From assembly GCF_001426085.1 (NCBI RefSeq), contig NZ_LMRR01000006.1, forward strand, positions 1 to 64,000: a stretch of 64,000 nucleotides of DNA, written 5' to 3'. Below the pieces are notes generated by a model that did no database searches, was not told the origin of the DNA, and saw only the letters and a list, made by a program, of their open reading frames with translations. The stretch is from Rhodococcus sp. Leaf278 (GTDB taxonomy: Bacteria > Actinomycetota > Actinomycetes > Mycobacteriales > Mycobacteriaceae). Both the position numbers and the translations under genes were made by a program. This document shows positions 54,195 to 62,750 of this stretch, one piece after another (the first letter of the stretch is position 1; each line of letters begins with the position of its first letter).

Positions 54195-56332
54195 GCCCGG
54201 CTTTTCGCCGAGGTCGTCGTCACCACGAGTGCGTCCAGTGCGACCGCGCCCGGCCCCGACGAACCCGCAGGCCGCACGACGACAGGATTGAGGTCGATCT
54301 CTTCGATGCTGCTGCGATGGGCACTCACGCAATCGGAGACCGAGACCAGCAAGTCGGCGAGCGCGTCGACGTCGTAGGTTGCGCCGCCACGAATCCCCGT
54401 CAGAATCGGGTACATCCGCAGAGACTCGATCAATTTCGACGCCGTGGTGCGATCGAGAGGCACAAGGTGACGAGCAGTGTCGTTCAGCAATTCGACGAAT
54501 ACTCCACCGGCACCCACGGTGATGAGGTGCCCGAACACGGGATCGCGGTGCACACCCACGATCATCTCCACCGAATCGCCGGTGATCATCTCCTCGATGA
54601 GAATGCCCCGAACAGATGCTTCCGGAGCCTCGGCCGCGACTGCGGCGAGGATGTCCTCTCTCGCTCGGCACGCAGACTCGGCGTCCTGTAATCCGACGAC
54701 GACACCGCCGACGTCCGTTTTGTGGGCCAGGTCGGTGCTCACCACCTTGGCGACGACGGGTGCCCGAAGGTCGTTCATCGCAGTACGAACGCCCTTGTCG
54801 TCGTGCACGGTGAACCCCCGAGGAACGGTGACCCCGTGCTCGGAGAGCCACGCTTTCGCCTCCGGTTCGGTCGCGACCGAGTTCGACAGTTCGCGTTCGT
54901 CTCGCTCGGGTTCCACTGCGAGGGGAGCCGGACCAGGCGAGCTGGTCTCTGCAGCGCGCCAGCGCCCATACTCGGCCCACCGCGCAACTGCGAGAACCCC
55001 TTTCGACAGTCCCCGTGGGCTACAGAACCCGGCGTCGGCGAGGATCTCGTATCCCTTGCCGTGCACGTCGCTCATCCAGATGGGAACGATCGGAACGGCG
55101 ACCAGCTTCTGAACCGCCGCAATGCTGTGCGCGGTCCCTGCGGTGCGCTCGCCGTAATCCAACGCCAAGGGAGCCAGAATCACGTCGACTCCTGGATCTT
55201 CGGCGAGGATCTCCAAACTCCGTTGTTCGATCGACGAGTCGGCGATCGCAGCGGCGGTGATGTCGACCGGGTTGACCGTCGAAGCGAAGCTGGGGAGCAG
55301 GGCGGTCAGTCGGTGGACGGTATCGTCGTGGAGCTCGGCAAGTGTCAGGCCGGCTTGTCCCACGTGGTCGGCGCACAGAGACAGTGCGCCCCCCGACGCG
55401 CCCCAGATCGCAACCCGGGTCGACGGAGCAGGCTGTGCTCTCGACAAGAGCCAGGCGACGTCCATGAGCTCGTCCGTGTCATCGACCTCGACCACGCCGA
55501 GTTGTTGCAGGACTGCTGAATTGACCACCGCAGAGCCTGCGATCGCTGCGGTGTGCGACTGAACCGCTCGGGCACCGTAATCCGATCGTCCGACCTTGAG
55601 AGTCACCACGGGTTTGGCTGCTGCGGCAGCTGTGCGTAGTGCTCGAATCAAGGCGGGGCCGTCGGCAATTCCTTCGAGCAACGTCGCGATGACCGAGATG
55701 CGGGGGTCGCTCGAGAAGTACTCGATGACATCGGGAACATCGAGATCAGCGGCGTTGCCGAGGGACGCCCAGAGTGAGACGCCTGCACCTCTGGCTCCGG
55801 CCTGAAGCATGTTTCGGCCCAGACCCCCTCCGTGGGTTGCCAGTCCGATCGGTCCGACGCTGCGGTCGTTACGGAAGGACGGCGAGAACGTCATTCCGAT
55901 GTTGTCGACTATATTGCACAGCCCGGGGCAGTTCGGGCCGATGACTCGCATCCCGGTCCGACGTGCGATGTCACCGATCTTGTGTTGGTCTGCAGTCCCG
56001 GAATCTCCCGTTTCTGCGAACCCCGAGGTCAACACGAGGGCGAACGAGACGTTTCTGCCGCCACATTCTTCCAGTGCTGCGAGGACGTGCGAGGCAGGGA
56101 CCGCGACGATCGCCACATCGACGGGTGCGGGTAGCGAGGCTACGTCGGGAAGCGCGGTGATCCCCTCGATCACGTTCCTCTTCGGGTTCACCAGGTGCAG
56201 CGCCCCGTCGAAGTCGGAATGTTCGAGGAGGTTCTTCACCACCCAGTTGCCGAGGCTTCCGGGTTTTTCCGACGCGCCGACCACCACGATCGACTCGGGA
56301 TTGAACAGACGGGTGAGATCACTGGTTGTCAT
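54191..56332 (-). CDS. NDP-forming acyl-CoA synthetase (acetate-CoA ligase family, fused alpha-beta)
   Basis: 713 residues. Domain order: CoA-binding Rossmann (about 8-105, ESIVVVGASEKPGSLGNWV), succinyl-CoA-ligase-like domains with VIGPNCPGLCN and the phosphohistidine-like segment SHTAAIAGS, then an ATP-grasp domain (about 490-713, PVVAKVVSTDLAHKTDVGGV). The family makes acyl-CoA from acid, CoA and ATP with ADP release. Middle gene of acyl-CoA dehydrogenase, ligase, CoA-transferase operon; 16 bp after the dehydrogenase stop. The acid is unknown. Confidence 0.92.
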   Translation of the reverse strand: MTTSDLTRLFNPESIVVVGASEKPGSLGNWVVKNLLEHSDFDGALHLVNPKRNVIEGITALPDVASLPAPVDVAIVAVPASHVLAALEECGGRNVSFALVLTSGFAETGDSGTADQHKIGDIARRTGMRVIGPNCPGLCNIVDNIGMTFSPSFRNDRSVGPIGLATHGGGLGRNMLQAGARGAGVSLWASLGNAADLDVPDVIEYFSSDPRISVIATLLEGIADGPALIRALRTAAAAAKPVVTLKVGRSDYGARAVQSHTAAIAGSAVVNSAVLQQLGVVEVDDTDELMDVAWLLSRAQPAPSTRVAIWGASGGALSLCADHVGQAGLTLAELHDDTVHRLTALLPSFASTVNPVDITAAAIADSSIEQRSLEILAEDPGVDVILAPLALDYGERTAGTAHSIAAVQKLVAVPIVPIWMSDVHGKGYEILADAGFCSPRGLSKGVLAVARWAEYGRWRAAETSSPGPAPLAVEPERDERELSNSVATEPEAKAWLSEHGVTVPRGFTVHDDKGVRTAMNDLRAPVVAKVVSTDLAHKTDVGGVVVGLQDAESACRAREDILAAVAAEAPEASVRGILIEEMITGDSVEMIVGVHRDPVFGHLITVGAGGVFVELLNDTARHLVPLDRTTASKLIESLRMYPILTGIRGGATYDVDALADLLVSVSDCVSAHRSSIEEIDLNPVVVRPAGSSGPGAVALDALVVTTTSAKSRA

Positions 56333-56348
56333 GGAAGCAGAACGTCCT

Positions 56349-57497
56349 TCAACGAATAGCCGAGACGCCGAGGATTTCTCGACCGGCAATGAGTGTCTGA
56401 ATTTCGGTGGTGCCTTCCGGAATGCTGCTTCCTCGGGTGTCCCGAAAGATGCGCTCGATCGGGTACTCGGTGGAATAGCCGATCGCCCCGTGCACCTGCA
56501 TTGCGGCGCTGGCCACCTCGTGGGCCACTTCGCTCGCATACAGCTTGGCCAGCGACGCTTCGAGTGTCGCAGGCCTTCCGTTGTCCATCGCGGCTGCTGC
56601 CATGTAGGACAGCGAACGGGCCGCGTCGATTTTCATTCGCATCTGCACGATGTGTTGTTGCACCAGCTGAAACGATGCGATGCTCTTTCCGAATTGTTTG
56701 CGGCCCTTGACATATTCGACCGACAGGTCGTACGCCTTCTGCGCGGCACCGACGGCACCCATGGCAATGTTGATACGGGCCCCGGCAAGCCCGGCCAAAG
56801 TGGATCGGAGCGCGTCACCTTCGGTGCCGATGAGGTTCCCGCGAGGAATCCGCACCTTGTCGAAGGTCAGCTCGGCCGTTCCTGTCGAGCGCAACACCAT
56901 GGTGTCGATCGCTCTGACCTCGAACGCCGATTCTCTTCTGTCGACCAGGAACATCGACAGGGCACCGTCGGACGTCGGGCTGAATGTGCGGGCGACCACG
57001 GTTCCCCAGTCTGCGAAGGCCCCTCCGGTGATCCACATCTTGGTGCCGCTCAGGACCCAATGGTCTCCGTCGAGGTCGGCGCGAAAGCGAACACTCGACA
57101 CGTCCGAACCGACATCCGGCTCGGTGAGTCCGTTGAAGATTTTCGCCTCTCCGGCCAACAACGGTGTCAGATATCGAGCCTTGAGTTCGTCGGAACCGCT
57201 TCGAGCGAGTTTTTCCATCGGTGCATTCGTGATGTTGACCATGGTGCGCAGCGAGGGCCACGTGTACCCGAGTTCCTCCATCATCATCGCCCAGGTGATG
57301 TGGTCGATTCCCATGCCTCCGAAGCTTTCCGGCAACCAGCCACCGAGGTAACCGAACTCGGTCAGGCGCGGCAACAAGTCATGGGGGAACGTCTTGGCAC
57401 GCTCGTGCTCGGCGATCAGAGGTTCGACCTCCGATTGCATGAAACCTCTGATGCTGCGCAGCAATTGGCGCTGCTCTTCGTTCGGCTCGAAATCCAT
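56349..57497 (-). CDS. Acyl-CoA dehydrogenase
   Basis: 382 residues, full length. The signatures are GLTEPDVGSDVSSVRF and KMWITGGAFADWG (FAD and substrate contacts), GRKQFGKSIASFQLVQ, QVHGAIGYSTEYPIERIFRD, and the catalytic base Glu361 in IPEGTTEIQ. It puts in the 2,3-double bond of an acyl-CoA, with electrons going to ETF. The start MDFEPNEEQ at 57497 has AAAGG upstream. First gene of its operon, divergent from the SDR gene across operator copy 2. Confidence 0.93.
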   Translation of the reverse strand: MDFEPNEEQRQLLRSIRGFMQSEVEPLIAEHERAKTFPHDLLPRLTEFGYLGGWLPESFGGMGIDHITWAMMMEELGYTWPSLRTMVNITNAPMEKLARSGSDELKARYLTPLLAGEAKIFNGLTEPDVGSDVSSVRFRADLDGDHWVLSGTKMWITGGAFADWGTVVARTFSPTSDGALSMFLVDRRESAFEVRAIDTMVLRSTGTAELTFDKVRIPRGNLIGTEGDALRSTLAGLAGARINIAMGAVGAAQKAYDLSVEYVKGRKQFGKSIASFQLVQQHIVQMRMKIDAARSLSYMAAAAMDNGRPATLEASLAKLYASEVAHEVASAAMQVHGAIGYSTEYPIERIFRDTRGSSIPEGTTEIQTLIAGREILGVSAIR

Positions 57498-57560
57498 GGC
57501 AGAACCTTTCCTGTGCGAGACGATCGCCTCTGTACATCTGTGACCTACGCCATCTAAGAT

Positions 57561-57582
57561 ACTTGCTGACCGTACAGCAAAC
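57561..57582. promoter_or_regulatory. Operator ACTTGCTG-N6-ACAGCAA (copy 2)
   Basis: ACTTGCTGA-CCGT-ACAGCAAAC: the same half-sites and spacing as the copy at 51361, with the last bases changed. It is centred between the acyl-CoA dehydrogenase start (57497, minus) and the SDR start (57594, plus), and would control both. Confidence 0.75.
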
Positions 57583-57593
57583 AAGGAGTTGGC

Positions 57594-58382
57594 ATGTCTG
57601 ATCTTTTGGCTTTGAAGGGCCGTACCGCATTCGTCACCGGCGCAGGGCAGGGCGTCGGCCGCCGGATAGCCCTGCATTTCGCGGAGCACGGGGCCGGAGC
57701 TGTTGTGATCAACGACTACCGGCTCGACCGTGCCGAGGCCGTTGCAGCCGAGATCGAGGCGGCGGGTGCGAAAGCACTGGCGATCGCCGGTGACGTGTCG
57801 GACCTGGAGTCGGTCAACGACGCAGTTGCACAGTCACTTCAGATGTTCGGCAGCATCGACATCCTCGTCAACAATGCGGGCAACGCGGGTCCCAATCCGA
57901 CCGACGAGATGACTCGTCCGTTCTGGGAGCAGACGCCCACCGAATGGCATGGCTATCTGGGAACCAACCTGTACGGGCCGCTCAACGTGTGCCACGCGGT
58001 GGCTCCGGCGATGATCGAACACGGGTACGGCCGAATCGTGAACATGATTTCCGATGCGGCTCGTTTCGGGGAGCCGGGCAGGGAAACGTACGCCGCCGGT
58101 AAAGCCGGTACCGCAGGCTTCACTCGCTCTCTGGCCGCGAGCCTCGGAAGGTTCGGCATCACCGCAAATTGTGTTTCTCTCGCCGCAACCCGAACGCCAC
58201 GAACGGAGAAGGGCATGGAGAACGAGGCTGCGGTGAAGAAAATGATGAGCCGCTACATCATTCGTCGTCCAGGCGAGGTGGACGACGCGGCGAACATGGT
58301 CCTCATGCTCGCCTCCGACGCATCGTCGTGGGTCACCGGTCAGACGATTCCCGTCAATGGCGGATACTCCTTCGCGCTGTGA
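57594..58382 (+). CDS. Short-chain dehydrogenase (3-hydroxyacyl-CoA dehydrogenase-like)
   Basis: 262 residues. Cofactor motif TGAGQGVGRRIA (about 15-26), NNAGNAG near 93, Ser in NMISDAAR, Tyr-x3-Lys in TYAAGKAG, and the C-terminal GQTIPVNGGYSF. NAD(P)-dependent. Next to an enoyl-CoA hydratase and opposite an acyl-CoA dehydrogenase, it suits oxidation of a 3-hydroxyacyl-CoA. AAGGAG precedes the ATG, and operator copy 2 lies 11 bp upstream. Confidence 0.92.
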   Translation: MSDLLALKGRTAFVTGAGQGVGRRIALHFAEHGAGAVVINDYRLDRAEAVAAEIEAAGAKALAIAGDVSDLESVNDAVAQSLQMFGSIDILVNNAGNAGPNPTDEMTRPFWEQTPTEWHGYLGTNLYGPLNVCHAVAPAMIEHGYGRIVNMISDAARFGEPGRETYAAGKAGTAGFTRSLAASLGRFGITANCVSLAATRTPRTEKGMENEAAVKKMMSRYIIRRPGEVDDAANMVLMLASDASSWVTGQTIPVNGGYSFAL

Positions 58383-58440
58383 ATGCATCCGACGGCATGC
58401 ACACGCGCACACCCGACCACCGACCAGGAGGGGCGCGATC

Positions 58441-59214
58441 GTGACGAACGAAGTAGTACTGAGCCGAGTGGACGGCGATGTCGCAGTGGTGACATTGAAT
58501 CGGCCCGAGGCAAAGAATGCGTTGAATCTGCAGTTGCGTACGGAACTCGACGCGGCGCTGCGCAGGTGTGACACCGACCCGTCCGTTCTGGTCGTGATCC
58601 TCACCGGGGCCGGCGGATCGTTCTGTTCCGGACGCGACCTCAAGGCCGCCAAAGACGGTGAGCCGATGTACACCTCGCGACAGCAAGCGCAGAACCACTT
58701 CACCCGAACATCGATCGCGAAGCCCGTGATCGCTGCGGTCGAGGGCTATGCCCTGGCCGGCGGACTGGAACTCGCTCTCGCGTGCGATCTCATCGTGGCG
58801 GCCGACGACGCCGTTTTCGGCTTGCCGGAAGTGCGTCGAAACCTCGTCGCAGTGGGCGGGGGGCTGATACGGATGCCCGTGCGGATTCCGTACCACCGAG
58901 CGATGGAAATGGCGCTGACCGGCGAGAAGATCTCGGCGTCGCAGATGCACCAGTGGGGAGTGGTCGGTTCGGTCGCCGAACCTGGGAAAGCGCTGAACGA
59001 CGCGATGGTGCTGGCGCGCACGATCGCGGCGAACGGGCCGAGTGCGGTGCGGGCGACCAAAGAGATTGTGCGGCGTTCGAATTCGTGGGCGACCGAAGCC
59101 GATGCGTTCGATGCTCAATTCACGATCGCAGAACCGGCTTTGTCGTCCCCCGACCGGCACGAAGGTATCGCGGCATTCCTGGAGAAGCGTCCAGCACGGT
59201 GGACCGACCGGTAG
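58441..59214 (+). CDS. Enoyl-CoA hydratase/isomerase (crotonase family)
   Basis: 257 residues from GTG 58441 (VTNEVVLSRV) with AGGAGG about 8 nt upstream; a longer frame upstream is unconvincing. Oxyanion-hole segment SFCSGRDLK (60-68) and GYALAGGLELALACD; both catalytic glutamates are present (Glu110, Glu130 in LPEVRRN), so true hydratase activity is expected. 58 bp behind the SDR gene and followed by a strong terminator. Confidence 0.93.
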   Translation: MTNEVVLSRVDGDVAVVTLNRPEAKNALNLQLRTELDAALRRCDTDPSVLVVILTGAGGSFCSGRDLKAAKDGEPMYTSRQQAQNHFTRTSIAKPVIAAVEGYALAGGLELALACDLIVAADDAVFGLPEVRRNLVAVGGGLIRMPVRIPYHRAMEMALTGEKISASQMHQWGVVGSVAEPGKALNDAMVLARTIAANGPSAVRATKEIVRRSNSWATEADAFDAQFTIAEPALSSPDRHEGIAAFLEKRPARWTDR

Positions 59215-59233
59215 ATCGAAGCCCGGAACACCG

Positions 59234-59267
59234 AAGGCCCGGGTCGGCACTTGCCGGCCCGGGCCTT
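59234..59267. terminator. Strong hairpin after the SDR/hydratase operon
   Basis: A 16-bp stem (AAGGCCCGGGTCGGCA against TGCCGGCCCGGGCCTT, one G-U pair) with only CT between. It is 20 bp after the hydratase stop and ends in TTT. A typical intrinsic terminator for this G+C content. Confidence 0.88.
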
Positions 59268-59302
59268 TCGCATGTCTCCGCTGAGTGAAATCCCACTGTG
59301 AC

Positions 59303-59350
59303 GCTGAACGACTGTGGCGCTGAACGACCATGGCGCTGAACGATTGCGCA
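59303..59350. repeat. Three tandem 16-bp repeats
   Basis: GCTGAACGA recurs at 59303, 59319 and 59335 with an exact 16-bp period; consensus unit GCTGAACGACYRTGGC. The array lies in the 209-bp convergent intergenic gap, between two terminator hairpins. It looks like an arrested slippage array; no coding or known regulatory meaning. Confidence 0.7.
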
Positions 59351-59411
59351 TCGGCACCCGCCGATGCAGACAACAGGCGACCCGCCTTCACCGTGAGGTG
59401 GAGGCGGGTCG
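59348..59411 (-). terminator. Hairpin pair after the MFS gene
   Basis: Two stems lie just past the MFS stop. The inner one, 59378-59411, has 14-bp arms CGACCCGCCTTCAC/GTGGAGGCGGGTCG (one G-U pair) and a 6-nt loop, 12 bp from the stop codon. The outer one, 59348-59367, has perfect 7-bp arms GCATCGG/CCGATGC. The first is the likely terminator of the minus-strand MFS transcript. Confidence 0.75.
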
Positions 59412-59423
59412 AGGTGACAGTTG

Positions 59424-60779
59424 CTACTGGTCGACGTTCACCGCTCGCGTATCTCTCAGGTCATCGGACTCGATATCGACATCGCGGCTCTCTCGCAGTG
59501 TGAATGCCGCGACGAGACTGACTGCTGCGGTGGCGACGACGTACCACGCGAAGTAGTTGGAGTGACCGGCATCTTCGAGCGCGGTAGCGATCAGGGGCAC
59601 CGTACCGCCGAACAAAGCGATCGACAGTGAATAGGGGAATCCGAGTCCGGTGACGCGCACGCGAGCGGGGAACATTTCGACCATCACTGCCGATCCGATG
59701 GAGGTGGCAAAGCTGAGCATCAACATTCCTGTGGCTTGCACGAGTATCAGGACTGCCAAGCTGGTTCCCTCGATGGACAAGAGCGGAATGGTCAGCACGA
59801 TCGAGGAAATGCCGTAGATGTACAGACTGGGTTTGCGGCCGATCCTGTCGGACAACAGCCCCGCGAGTGGCTGAATTGCGAGGTAGAAGACCAGCGAGAT
59901 CATACCGGCCACCAAGGCCGTCGACGACGCTGCACCGTTCTTGATCTCGAAATAGGCGGTCAAATAGGTCGCCCAGAAATATTGTCCGACCGCCAAACCT
60001 GTTGTCAGGAAGAAGATCTGAAGAGTCTGTTTCGGATATGCCCGGATTGCATCGAATGGTCGCGGCCGCGAGGATTTCTGCTTTTCGGAGGATACGTCCA
60101 ACGTCTCGACGGTGGTGCGCCGAATCCACCACGCGACAACGGCACCCAGTCCACCCACTGCGAATGGGATTCTCCATCCCCACTCGGTCATGGTCTCCGT
60201 TCCCAGAACGGTGACGAGCAGAGTGATGAAACCCAAGGCGAAGAGTTTGCCGGAGGTGGACGCGACGAACATGAAGCTGGAGTAGAACCCTCGTCGGTTC
60301 TTGGGTGCAGACTCGACGATGAAGGCCGAGGCGCTGGTGTACTCGCCGCCCGCGCTCAGTCCCTGCAGTAGCCGGGCTGTGACCAGAATGACCGGAGCCA
60401 GAATTCCTACCTGTTCGTAGGTGGGACTGAGAGCGATCATCACGCTCCCGCCGGCCATCATCGAGATGGTCAGGGTCATCGCCCGACGCCGGCCGAAGCG
60501 GTCGGCGAACAATCCGATCACCAGACCGGCGACCGGTCTGGCCAAGAACCCGATGGCGAACACGCCGAATGTCTGCAGCAAAGGCAGCAACCGCGAATCC
60601 GACTCCGGGAAGAAGGAGGTGGAAAAGTAGACCGCTAGATAGGCGTAGGCAAGGAAATCGAAGAACTCGATTCCGTGACCCAGTATCCCACCGAACAACT
60701 GGCGGCGGTGGTTGATGGGCGCGGTCGTTGCCTCGGCCGGAGCGGTGCTCAGTGGTGGTTCCGATTTGTCAGTGTTCAT
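59424..60779 (-). CDS. MFS transporter, metabolite:H+ symporter (MHS) family
   Basis: 451 residues with 12 hydrophobic segments. MHS features are GHGIEFFDFLAYAYLAVYF in helix 1, LFADRFGRRRAMTL in loop 2-3 and the RLLQGLSAGGEYTSA motif in helix 4. Relatives bring in organic acids, betaines or shikimate-like compounds with protons. AAAGG precedes the ATG by 5 nt. An ACTTACTG-type operator 174 bp upstream ties it to the acyl-CoA regulon, so it probably imports the acid activated by the ligase at 54191. Confidence 0.92.
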   Translation of the reverse strand: MNTDKSEPPLSTAPAEATTAPINHRRQLFGGILGHGIEFFDFLAYAYLAVYFSTSFFPESDSRLLPLLQTFGVFAIGFLARPVAGLVIGLFADRFGRRRAMTLTISMMAGGSVMIALSPTYEQVGILAPVILVTARLLQGLSAGGEYTSASAFIVESAPKNRRGFYSSFMFVASTSGKLFALGFITLLVTVLGTETMTEWGWRIPFAVGGLGAVVAWWIRRTTVETLDVSSEKQKSSRPRPFDAIRAYPKQTLQIFFLTTGLAVGQYFWATYLTAYFEIKNGAASSTALVAGMISLVFYLAIQPLAGLLSDRIGRKPSLYIYGISSIVLTIPLLSIEGTSLAVLILVQATGMLMLSFATSIGSAVMVEMFPARVRVTGLGFPYSLSIALFGGTVPLIATALEDAGHSNYFAWYVVATAAVSLVAAFTLRESRDVDIESDDLRDTRAVNVDQ

Positions 60780-60952
60780 CTTCGCCTTTGCTGGAGCATT
60801 CGTCGGACGGTGGTGTGCATCGAAGCGTGGACGGTGTCGTGTGTGCGCGCAGGCACGGTTCGCGCGGACGTGGACACCGATTCGGCTCTTTCATCAGCTC
60901 GGGACAACACGGTCGAGAAGCTCGAATTAGTGTTGTCGATCACACCGTAACC

Positions 60953-60974
60953 ACTTACTGGCCGTACAGCAAGT
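60953..60974. promoter_or_regulatory. Operator ACTTACTG-N6-ACAGCAAGT (copy 3)
   Basis: ACTTACTGG-CCGT-ACAGCAAGT: one half is identical to copy 1 (ACAGCAAGT) and the CCGT centre is that of copy 2. It is in the 393-bp gap upstream of the MFS transporter gene. This gap holds no credible gene; besides this site only the structured element at 61074-61132 stands out. Confidence 0.75.
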
Positions 60975-61073
60975 AAAACTTCGACATAGGTCCCATCTCG
61001 TCCTCAGCCGAGCGATCCCGCAGCTCCGGGCGTGGACGACGACCCTGTGACGGTGTCATCCTCTCCGCCCGGG

Positions 61074-61132
61074 CCGTGGTGACCACCGACCTCCAGTCGG
61101 TAACGACGACATCGTCGACGTGGTCACCACGG
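61074..61132. other. 59-nt three-way-junction-like inverted repeat after the APC permease gene
   Basis: Perfect 13-bp outer arms CCGTGGTGACCAC (61074-61086) and GTGGTCACCACGG (61120-61132). Between them are two small hairpins: ACCGAC/GTCGGT (61085-61101, overlapping the arm by two bases) and CGACGA/TCGTCG (61104-61117). It lies 41 bp past the permease stop on the minus strand. It may be a terminator. Each arm also holds an 11-bp palindrome GTGGT-N-ACCAC, so it might be two protein-binding sites instead. Confidence 0.5.
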
Positions 61133-61172
61133 CGTTGCAGAGTCGACTCGCAACGAAGTCCGTGACGCTCGA

Positions 61173-62750
61173 CTACCTGTCCGCCAAATCGCTCTCGTCT
61201 CGCAACGCGGAGGTGTTCCGGTCCAGTGTTCGGCCCTCGAAGAATGCGGGACTACGGAACCTCATGACGATCATCAGTACAGCGCCGAAGACGAGGATGC
61301 CGAAGCCGAGGAAGAACACGAGTCCGATGCCGCCGATCGACGCTCCGCTGGCGTTCTCGGGATTCATGCTTTCGCCGAGCGATACGACGAAAACGGCGAG
61401 CAGCATGAGGCCACCGAGAAGTGGAAACAGGAAACGGAAGACGGTATTGCGCACGCTGTCGAACAGCCGTCCCCGGAAGTACCAGATGCAGGCAAACGCG
61501 GTGATGCCGTAGTACCAGCAGATCATGATGCCGAGCGCGGCAATGGTATCGATCAGCGTGCGCTCGGACAGAAATGTGACCACTGTGTAGAACCCTGCGG
61601 TGACGACCCCCGCGACGACGGTCGCGAAGGAGGGAACCAGGAAGCGAGGTGACACCTCGGCGAACTTCTTGGGGAACGCGCCGTAGGAACCCATCGCCAG
61701 CATCGTTCGAGCGGCCGGCAGGAACGTGGTCTGCAGGCTCGCCAGCGAGGACACCAGAACTGCCAGGAACAGCAGCATCCCGCCCCATTTACCGAGGACT
61801 GGGTCGGCCAGAGAGCCGAAGACGTTCTCGGCGTTGTCCGGGTTGCCCAGGCCGAGGCCGTCCTCGCCTACTCCCGCGTACATCATGGCGGCCACTGCGA
61901 CGAGTAAATACGTGAGCAGAATGGTTGCTACGCAAAGCAACCCGGCGCGGCCGGGCGTCGTCTTCGGGTTCTTCGATTCCTCGCCGAGAGTCAGGCACGT
62001 ATCCCAACCCCAGAATGCGAAAATCGACCCGGTGAGTCCGATCACGAACGCGCCGACCGCCACACCCGTGAACGGGTTGAACCAATCCAGGTCGAATGTC
62101 AGTCCGCCCGGGGCGTCGCCTGCACCGACATGAATCAGCGCGACGACGGCGAAGATGACGAGAAGGACCATCTGAAAGCCCACCGTGACGATCTGCAGTT
62201 TCTCGCTCGTGGTGATGCCTCTGCTGGCGATCCAGGTGGCCGCAGCGATGAACACCAACGTCGTAGCGACGTTGACGAACTTGTTGCCGGGTAGATCGGC
62301 GATCGACGGTGTGTCGAACAACTTCGCTATGAACAGATAGAAGAATTGCACAGCGATGGCCGCAAGGTTGGACAACACGATGATCGTCGCAATCACCATG
62401 CCCCACCCACACATCCACCCGACGTAGGGTCCGAATGCCTTGGTCGACCACGTGAACGACGCGCCGCAGTCGGGCGACTCGGAGTTGAGCTCGCGGTAGG
62501 CGTACGCGGTGAGGAACATCGGAACGAAACCCGCGATCAGGATCGCCGGCATCTTCAGGCCTACGGCAGCGACGATCAGACCGATGCTTGCGGTCAGGGT
62601 GTAACCCGGTGCCACAGAGGAGATTCCGAGCACAGCACCTGAGAAGGTGCCGACGGTGCCGGTTGCCAGCCCCTTGGCGCTGACCCCACCGGCAGCGGTC
62701 GAGGGCCCGCTTGCGTTCTCCATATTCGAGCCTTCCGTCGACGGATTCAT
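61173..62750 (-). CDS. APC-superfamily amino acid permease
   Basis: 525 residues with 12-13 transmembrane segments. APC features are SSVAPGYTLTASIGLIV in helix 1, NSESPDCGASFTWSTKAFG, and GWDTCLTLGEESKNPKTTPG. A polar tail of about 35 residues ends the protein. It starts in a 4-bp overlap with the universal stress protein gene upstream, an arrangement seen for other actinobacterial transporters. Substrate unknown; amino acid or amine expected. Confidence 0.9.
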   Translation of the reverse strand: MNPSTEGSNMENASGPSTAAGGVSAKGLATGTVGTFSGAVLGISSVAPGYTLTASIGLIVAAVGLKMPAILIAGFVPMFLTAYAYRELNSESPDCGASFTWSTKAFGPYVGWMCGWGMVIATIIVLSNLAAIAVQFFYLFIAKLFDTPSIADLPGNKFVNVATTLVFIAAATWIASRGITTSEKLQIVTVGFQMVLLVIFAVVALIHVGAGDAPGGLTFDLDWFNPFTGVAVGAFVIGLTGSIFAFWGWDTCLTLGEESKNPKTTPGRAGLLCVATILLTYLLVAVAAMMYAGVGEDGLGLGNPDNAENVFGSLADPVLGKWGGMLLFLAVLVSSLASLQTTFLPAARTMLAMGSYGAFPKKFAEVSPRFLVPSFATVVAGVVTAGFYTVVTFLSERTLIDTIAALGIMICWYYGITAFACIWYFRGRLFDSVRNTVFRFLFPLLGGLMLLAVFVVSLGESMNPENASGASIGGIGLVFFLGFGILVFGAVLMIVMRFRSPAFFEGRTLDRNTSALRDESDLADR

